Shown here: piece after piece, positions 60,649-64,000 of the stretch
How the letters are laid out: the number at the start of each line of letters is the position of its first letter
Numbering within the stretch: the stretch's first letter is position 1
The notes under the pieces: generated by a model
What the model was told of the DNA's origin: nothing
The model's input: only the letters and a program-made list of their open reading frames with translations
Database searches by the model: none
From: Chitinophaga sp. sic0106
GTDB lineage: Bacteria; Bacteroidota; Bacteroidia; Chitinophagales; Chitinophagaceae
Reading direction: 5' to 3'
DNA length: 64,000 nucleotides
Assembly (NCBI RefSeq): GCF_019219075.1
Contig: NZ_JAHUWJ010000002.1
Location: forward strand, 124,001 to 188,000
Made by a program: the position numbers and the translations under genes

Positions 60649-61782
60649 ATGAAAAAGATTATTCCTATTATATGCGTGCTGTTTGCGTGTAAAAACGGCG
60701 AAAGGCCAGCACAGGAGGCCGCTAAAGACACTGCTGCCGTGGTAGTGGAAGCCACCACCGTAGCACTTACGCCGGTACAGGTTAAAAACGGAAATATAGA
60801 AATCGGTACCGCTACCACCCGTTCCATGGCAGCGCTGCTGCGTGTAAACGGTACAGTAGATGTGCCGCCGCAAAACGTAGTATCTGTGAGCATGCCGCTC
60901 GGTGGCTACCTTAAAACCATGAAGCTGCTGCCAGGGATGCCGGTAAGTAAAGGCCAGGTGCTGGCTACACTTGAAGACCCGCAATATATCCAGCTGCAGC
61001 AGGATTACCTCATGGCAAAAAGTAAACTGCGCTACCTCGAGGCCGACTATCTCCGCCAGAAAGAACTCAATGAGTCCAAGGCCAACAGCGATAAAGTATT
61101 CCAGCAGGCCAAGGCTGAGTATGAAGGGCAGCGCGTAACCGCCGGTGCCCTCCGCGAAAAGCTGCTGCTGATCAACATCAACCCGGATAGGTTGTCGGAC
61201 GGTAATATCACCAGGTCCGCCAGCATCTATTCACCCATCTCCGGCTATGTAACTAAAGTAAACGTGAACGCTGGCCGTTACGTAAGCCCTACAGATGTGC
61301 TGTTTGAACTCATCAATCCTGCGGACCTGCACCTGAGTCTGACGGTGTTTGAAAAAGATATCGATCACATCTCCGAAGGACAAAAAATTACCTGTTATGC
61401 GGTAAATAACCCCGCTGAAAAATACACTGCCACAGTGCACCTGATCAACAGGAATGTGGATGAAAGTCGCAGCAGTGAGGTACATTGCCACTTTGACAAG
61501 TTCGATAAAAAGCTGGTACCGGGTATGTTTATGAACGCAGAAATTTCCCTGAACAATGCACAGGTACAGGCAGTGCCGGATGATGCGGTGGTGAAATGGG
61601 GTAATAAGCCTTATGTATTTATTGCAGATGGGGCTAATAATTTTACCATGCTGCCGGTAGAAACCGGTACGCAGTTCGACGGGTTTACTGCTGTAACAAC
61701 GGACCTTAGCGGGAAGCAGGTGGTAACGAAAAACGCCTATACGTTATTAATGAAATTGAAGAATACCGGAGAGGACGAATAA
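60649..61782 (+). CDS. CzcB/CusB-type periplasmic adaptor lipoprotein
   Basis: A 377-residue membrane-fusion protein. The ATG at 60649 is taken over the TTG one codon earlier. The lipobox is IPIICVLFACKNG. The lipoyl halves (SMPLGGYLKTMKLLPGMPVSKG and SIYSPISGYVTKVNVNAGRYV) flank a helical hairpin (about 115-185), followed by beta-barrel and membrane-proximal domains. It would link the RND pump to the outer-membrane channel, both encoded by the gene just upstream. There is no His-rich N-terminal metal-binding extension. Confidence 0.9.
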   Translation: MKKIIPIICVLFACKNGERPAQEAAKDTAAVVVEATTVALTPVQVKNGNIEIGTATTRSMAALLRVNGTVDVPPQNVVSVSMPLGGYLKTMKLLPGMPVSKGQVLATLEDPQYIQLQQDYLMAKSKLRYLEADYLRQKELNESKANSDKVFQQAKAEYEGQRVTAGALREKLLLININPDRLSDGNITRSASIYSPISGYVTKVNVNAGRYVSPTDVLFELINPADLHLSLTVFEKDIDHISEGQKITCYAVNNPAEKYTATVHLINRNVDESRSSEVHCHFDKFDKKLVPGMFMNAEISLNNAQVQAVPDDAVVKWGNKPYVFIADGANNFTMLPVETGTQFDGFTAVTTDLSGKQVVTKNAYTLLMKLKNTGEDE

Positions 61783-61790
61783 ATTTTTAA

Positions 61791-61821
61791 TAGCAGCGGG
61801 AAAAGTATTTTCCCGCTGCTA
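61791..61821. terminator. Bidirectional hairpin terminator
   Basis: Perfect 14-bp arms (61791-61804, 61808-61821) with loop GTA, between convergent genes. The stem itself includes TTTT; a further T-rich stretch follows from 61825. Confidence 0.75.
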
Positions 61822-61824
61822 TCC

Positions 61825-62190
61825 TTATTTTTCTGGTACATCGTCGTCATCGTCCCACTCAATATCGTCGGCCTCTTCATCCGTAAGATCATTTTCTTCC
61901 AGGTCTTCTTCATCCGGATCAGGATCAGTGTTATCAATATCCGAAACGTCCTCTTCATCAGCCACATCATTTTTCTGTTTGCCTGTCTTAGGGCCGTTTT
62001 TCTCAGCCGGCGCATTGGCTTTTGCTGCAAGTTCCTCGTCTGTTTGATCTTTCCCTTTTAGTGGCCCTCTGCTTAGTCCTTCTTCCGGTTTTTGCATGGG
62101 ATTTTTATTGGCTTGCTGGTAATCAGCTGTATTGGGCTGCACCTTTTCCTGGATGGTGTCCTGCTTTTTTGCATTGGTATGTTTGGTCAT
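61825..62190 (-). CDS. Low-complexity acidic hypothetical protein
   Basis: A 121-residue protein without recognisable domains. The N-terminal half is Lys/Gln/Asn-rich and the C-terminal third very acidic (DPDPDEEDLEENDLTDEEADD). It is probably disordered and cytoplasmic. Its frame, start and shared terminator support it as a real gene. Confidence 0.6.
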   Translation of the reverse strand: MTKHTNAKKQDTIQEKVQPNTADYQQANKNPMQKPEEGLSRGPLKGKDQTDEELAAKANAPAEKNGPKTGKQKNDVADEEDVSDIDNTDPDPDEEDLEENDLTDEEADDIEWDDDDDVPEK

Positions 62191-62256
62191 GATAATAGTT
62201 TTAATAATGGGGTTCCAAAGAGCGCGCCACTTGTAGCTGCGTCAGCAGGAGCTTTT

Positions 62257-62466
62257 TTATTCATCAGGCTGATAAGCCAGAATATCGCCTGGCTGACAGT
62301 TGAGCTCGCGACAAACAGCCTCCAGTGTTTCGAAGCGGATAGCCTTTGCCCTGCCGGTTTTCAGGATGGATAGATTGGAGATGGTGATGCCTACTCTTTC
62401 ACTGAGTTCTGTGAGCGACATCTTACGCATGGCCAGCATTACATCCAGGTTTACGATGATGGCCAT
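62257..62466 (-). CDS. Small XRE-family (YozG-like) DNA-binding protein
   Basis: A 69-residue protein that is almost entirely a Cro/CI helix-turn-helix (MSLTELSERVGITISNLSIL), ending NCQPGDILAYQPDE as in YozG-type regulators. It starts one base after the DUF2975 stop, and this gene pair recurs in many bacteria. It probably regulates its own operon. Confidence 0.88.
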   Translation of the reverse strand: MAIIVNLDVMLAMRKMSLTELSERVGITISNLSILKTGRAKAIRFETLEAVCRELNCQPGDILAYQPDE

Positions 62467-62467
62467 A

Positions 62468-63070
62468 CTAAATAGTTAGATCCTGTTCTGATTGCAATTG
62501 TACGCCTCGCTGGTATACTACCGCCAGCAGGAAAGTGATAACGCCGGTGATAGTGCTGCTGCCCAATTCCTTGAGGTACGATAAGTAGGGCACCGGTACT
62601 GCGTGGCGTACCAGGCTGTTTACTACATTATATTCTATCAGATTGAGCACATCTGTTAAGATAAAAAGCGCTGCTGCTATTTTAGCGTAACGTACTATCC
62701 GCGGGTGGAATGGCTTGCTGAGGTCCAATTCCTTCAGTATACGCAGAAATATCCACATAATGGCTATTGCGGTCAACAACCGGCAAACCGATAACAGAAT
62801 GGGGAGTGCGTTGCGTGTTTTTTTTTCTAAAGTAACCGTGTAACGGTCATTCAACTGCGTATACGTTACTGTGGAATCAGCGCTGTAAATTTTTACTGGT
62901 TTCTCTTTTACACCAAAGGCCTGCATTTCATAGGATGGGGTTGTAATATAACGACTGTTATAATTGCCTATAAATACATTGACAAGCAAAAAAGCCAATG
63001 AGGCGACAGCGATAAGGATTCCTAGTATGAGTATGGATTTAAGAAAGGTTATCAGGTGCTTGATTTTCAT
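62468..63070 (-). CDS. DUF2975 membrane protein
   Basis: A 200-residue integral membrane protein with about four helices (ILILGILIAVASLAFLLVNV; ILLSVCRLLTAIAIMWIFLR; IAAALFILTDVLNLIEYNVV; SSTITGVITFLLAVVY). Function is unknown. It is cotranscribed with the XRE regulator. The first loop (about 35-90) is probably outside the cytoplasm. Confidence 0.85.
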   Translation of the reverse strand: MKIKHLITFLKSILILGILIAVASLAFLLVNVFIGNYNSRYITTPSYEMQAFGVKEKPVKIYSADSTVTYTQLNDRYTVTLEKKTRNALPILLSVCRLLTAIAIMWIFLRILKELDLSKPFHPRIVRYAKIAAALFILTDVLNLIEYNVVNSLVRHAVPVPYLSYLKELGSSTITGVITFLLAVVYQRGVQLQSEQDLTI

Positions 63071-63312
63071 TTAGGGAGAATTTAATGAATCGAAGATATG
63101 TATTATTTATTAAAAAACAACATAAATTTATCGAAAAACGATAAATAATTATTGTAAAGCGGGATAATAATTGAGAATGAATGGTTTGTGAATTGCACGA
63201 TAAATTTAGTTTTATAGGTAAGGAATCCTTTCTAAAAAAGTGTGTTGGCATACAAGGCATGCAATTTGGTTTTCTAATTAAAAAATATTGAGAACCTAAA
63301 AAATTATTTTTT

Positions 63313-63966
63313 ATGGCTACATCACAAGTTGCATCTAAAACTACTTCTCGTTCAAAATCCGGCACTGACTCCCGTTCTGCTGCTACCAGCAAAGTTGCCG
63401 GCAGGTCTAACTCCAATGGCACCACCAAACGTGCTTCAACTTCCCGTTCTAACGCCCGTTCCGAACAAATGGAAAATTCTGAATTCCACCAGATGTTTGT
63501 TGATGAGCTGAAGGATATTTACTGGGCAGAAAAAGCATTGACCAAAGCATTGCCTAAAATGAAGAAAGCCGCTACCAGCGAAGAGTTGCAGGATGCTTTC
63601 GAAAAACATGCGGCAGAAACGCAAACACATGTGCAAACCCTGGAGCAGATATTTGAGCTGCTGGGAAAAAAAGCACAGGCTAAAAAATGCGATGCGATGG
63701 AAGGACTGATCTCCGAAGCGCAGAGTATCATTGAAGATACAGAAGAGGGGTCTATGGTGCGTGATGCTGCACTGATCCTGGCTGCCCAGAAAGTAGAGCA
63801 TTATGAAATTGCCACGTATGGTACTTTACGTGTTTTCGCGGAAAATATGGGTCATACCGATGTAATGGACTTGCTGGAGCAAACACTTGAAAATGAAAAA
63901 GCTACAGACGTGGCTTTGACAGAGATTGCTATGAGTACTATTAATGAGGAAGCGAGCGAGGAATAG
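63313..63966 (+). CDS. DUF892 (YciF-type) ferritin-like protein with Ser/Arg-rich tail
   Basis: A 217-residue protein. Residues about 55-210 are the four-helix DUF892 domain, with likely metal ligands in FVDELKDIYWAEKAL, KHAAETQTHVQTLEQIF and AAQKVEHYEIATYG. These proteins are stress-induced and ferritin-like. The first ~50 residues are a Ser/Thr/Arg/Lys-rich extension (repeated TSRS and ARS units) that the core family lacks; it could bind DNA or polyanions in the manner of Dps tails. The 242-base gap upstream is AT-rich; I see no perfect -7 box in it. Confidence 0.85.
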   Translation: MATSQVASKTTSRSKSGTDSRSAATSKVAGRSNSNGTTKRASTSRSNARSEQMENSEFHQMFVDELKDIYWAEKALTKALPKMKKAATSEELQDAFEKHAAETQTHVQTLEQIFELLGKKAQAKKCDAMEGLISEAQSIIEDTEEGSMVRDAALILAAQKVEHYEIATYGTLRVFAENMGHTDVMDLLEQTLENEKATDVALTEIAMSTINEEASEE

Positions 63967-64000
63967 TGTTATTCCTGCTTTGTTTATTGTGCGGGCCGAT

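Overview
The window is from a Bacteroidota genome, most likely a Chitinophaga-like member of the Chitinophagaceae. Evidence: two SusC/SusD pairs, a hybrid two-component regulator, a PorP/SprF plus OmpA type IX secretion pair, RND and MFS efflux operons of the Bacteroidota type, weak or absent Shine-Dalgarno sequences, and many perfect copies of the Bacteroidota -7 promoter box TAnnTTTG close to gene starts. There are no rRNA or tRNA genes, no CRISPR array and no insertion sequence that I can see.

Layout. 1-2.9 kb: a quinone oxidoreductase convergent with a Crp/Fnr-type regulator, which is divergent from a small methyltransferase gene; an exact FNR-type box and a palindromic two-way -7 box lie between the divergent genes. 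3-8 kb: an AraC regulator divergent from a TolC-HlyD-MFS drug-efflux operon. 8.2-9.6 kb: an AT-rich stretch with a DUF1016 nuclease. 9.6-16.3 kb: a thiolase, a large GH28-like beta-helix protein, a HipA-like kinase/DUF3037 pair and a GH20 hexosaminidase. 16.4-32.4 kb: a polysaccharide utilization locus (PUL) on the minus strand (hybrid sensor-regulator, CHRD lipoprotein, SusC-SusD-SusC-SusD, GH29 fucosidase). With the convergent GH20 gene this suggests fucosylated, N-acetylhexosamine-containing glycans as substrate.

32.8-40.3 kb: a degenerate receiver protein and a TPR/HTH membrane regulator, then a TonB-dependent receptor, a beta-helix lipoprotein and a beta-propeller phytase, read as a phytate-scavenging operon; a cluster of TTAACG-type motifs precedes the receptor. 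40.3-45.3 kb: an unrecognised gene, two gene remnants (a SusC plug fragment and the frameshifted end of a repeat-domain surface protein), then PorP/SprF and OmpA-family genes. 45.4-48.2 kb: a sulfatase and a TlpA-like thioredoxin lipoprotein. 48.2-49.3 kb: 1.1 kb without protein genes, holding two diverged copies of a structured element, each behind its own perfect promoter with identical spacing and with compensatory base-pair changes between copies. I read these as two paralogous small RNAs and consider them the most interesting signal here. 49.3-54.9 kb: a 2OG-Fe(II) oxygenase divergent from an AraC regulator with a shared inverted operator-like motif pair, then a TPR histidine kinase and a sigma54-type response regulator. 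55-61.8 kb: an alpha/beta hydrolase and a heavy-metal efflux operon whose RND pump is fused to its outer-membrane channel. 61.8-64 kb: an acidic protein, an XRE/DUF2975 pair and a DUF892 ferritin-like protein with a Ser/Arg-rich tail.

Several intergenic spaces hold two or more strong hairpins in tandem, some sharing bases. This architecture recurs across the window and goes beyond ordinary single terminators.
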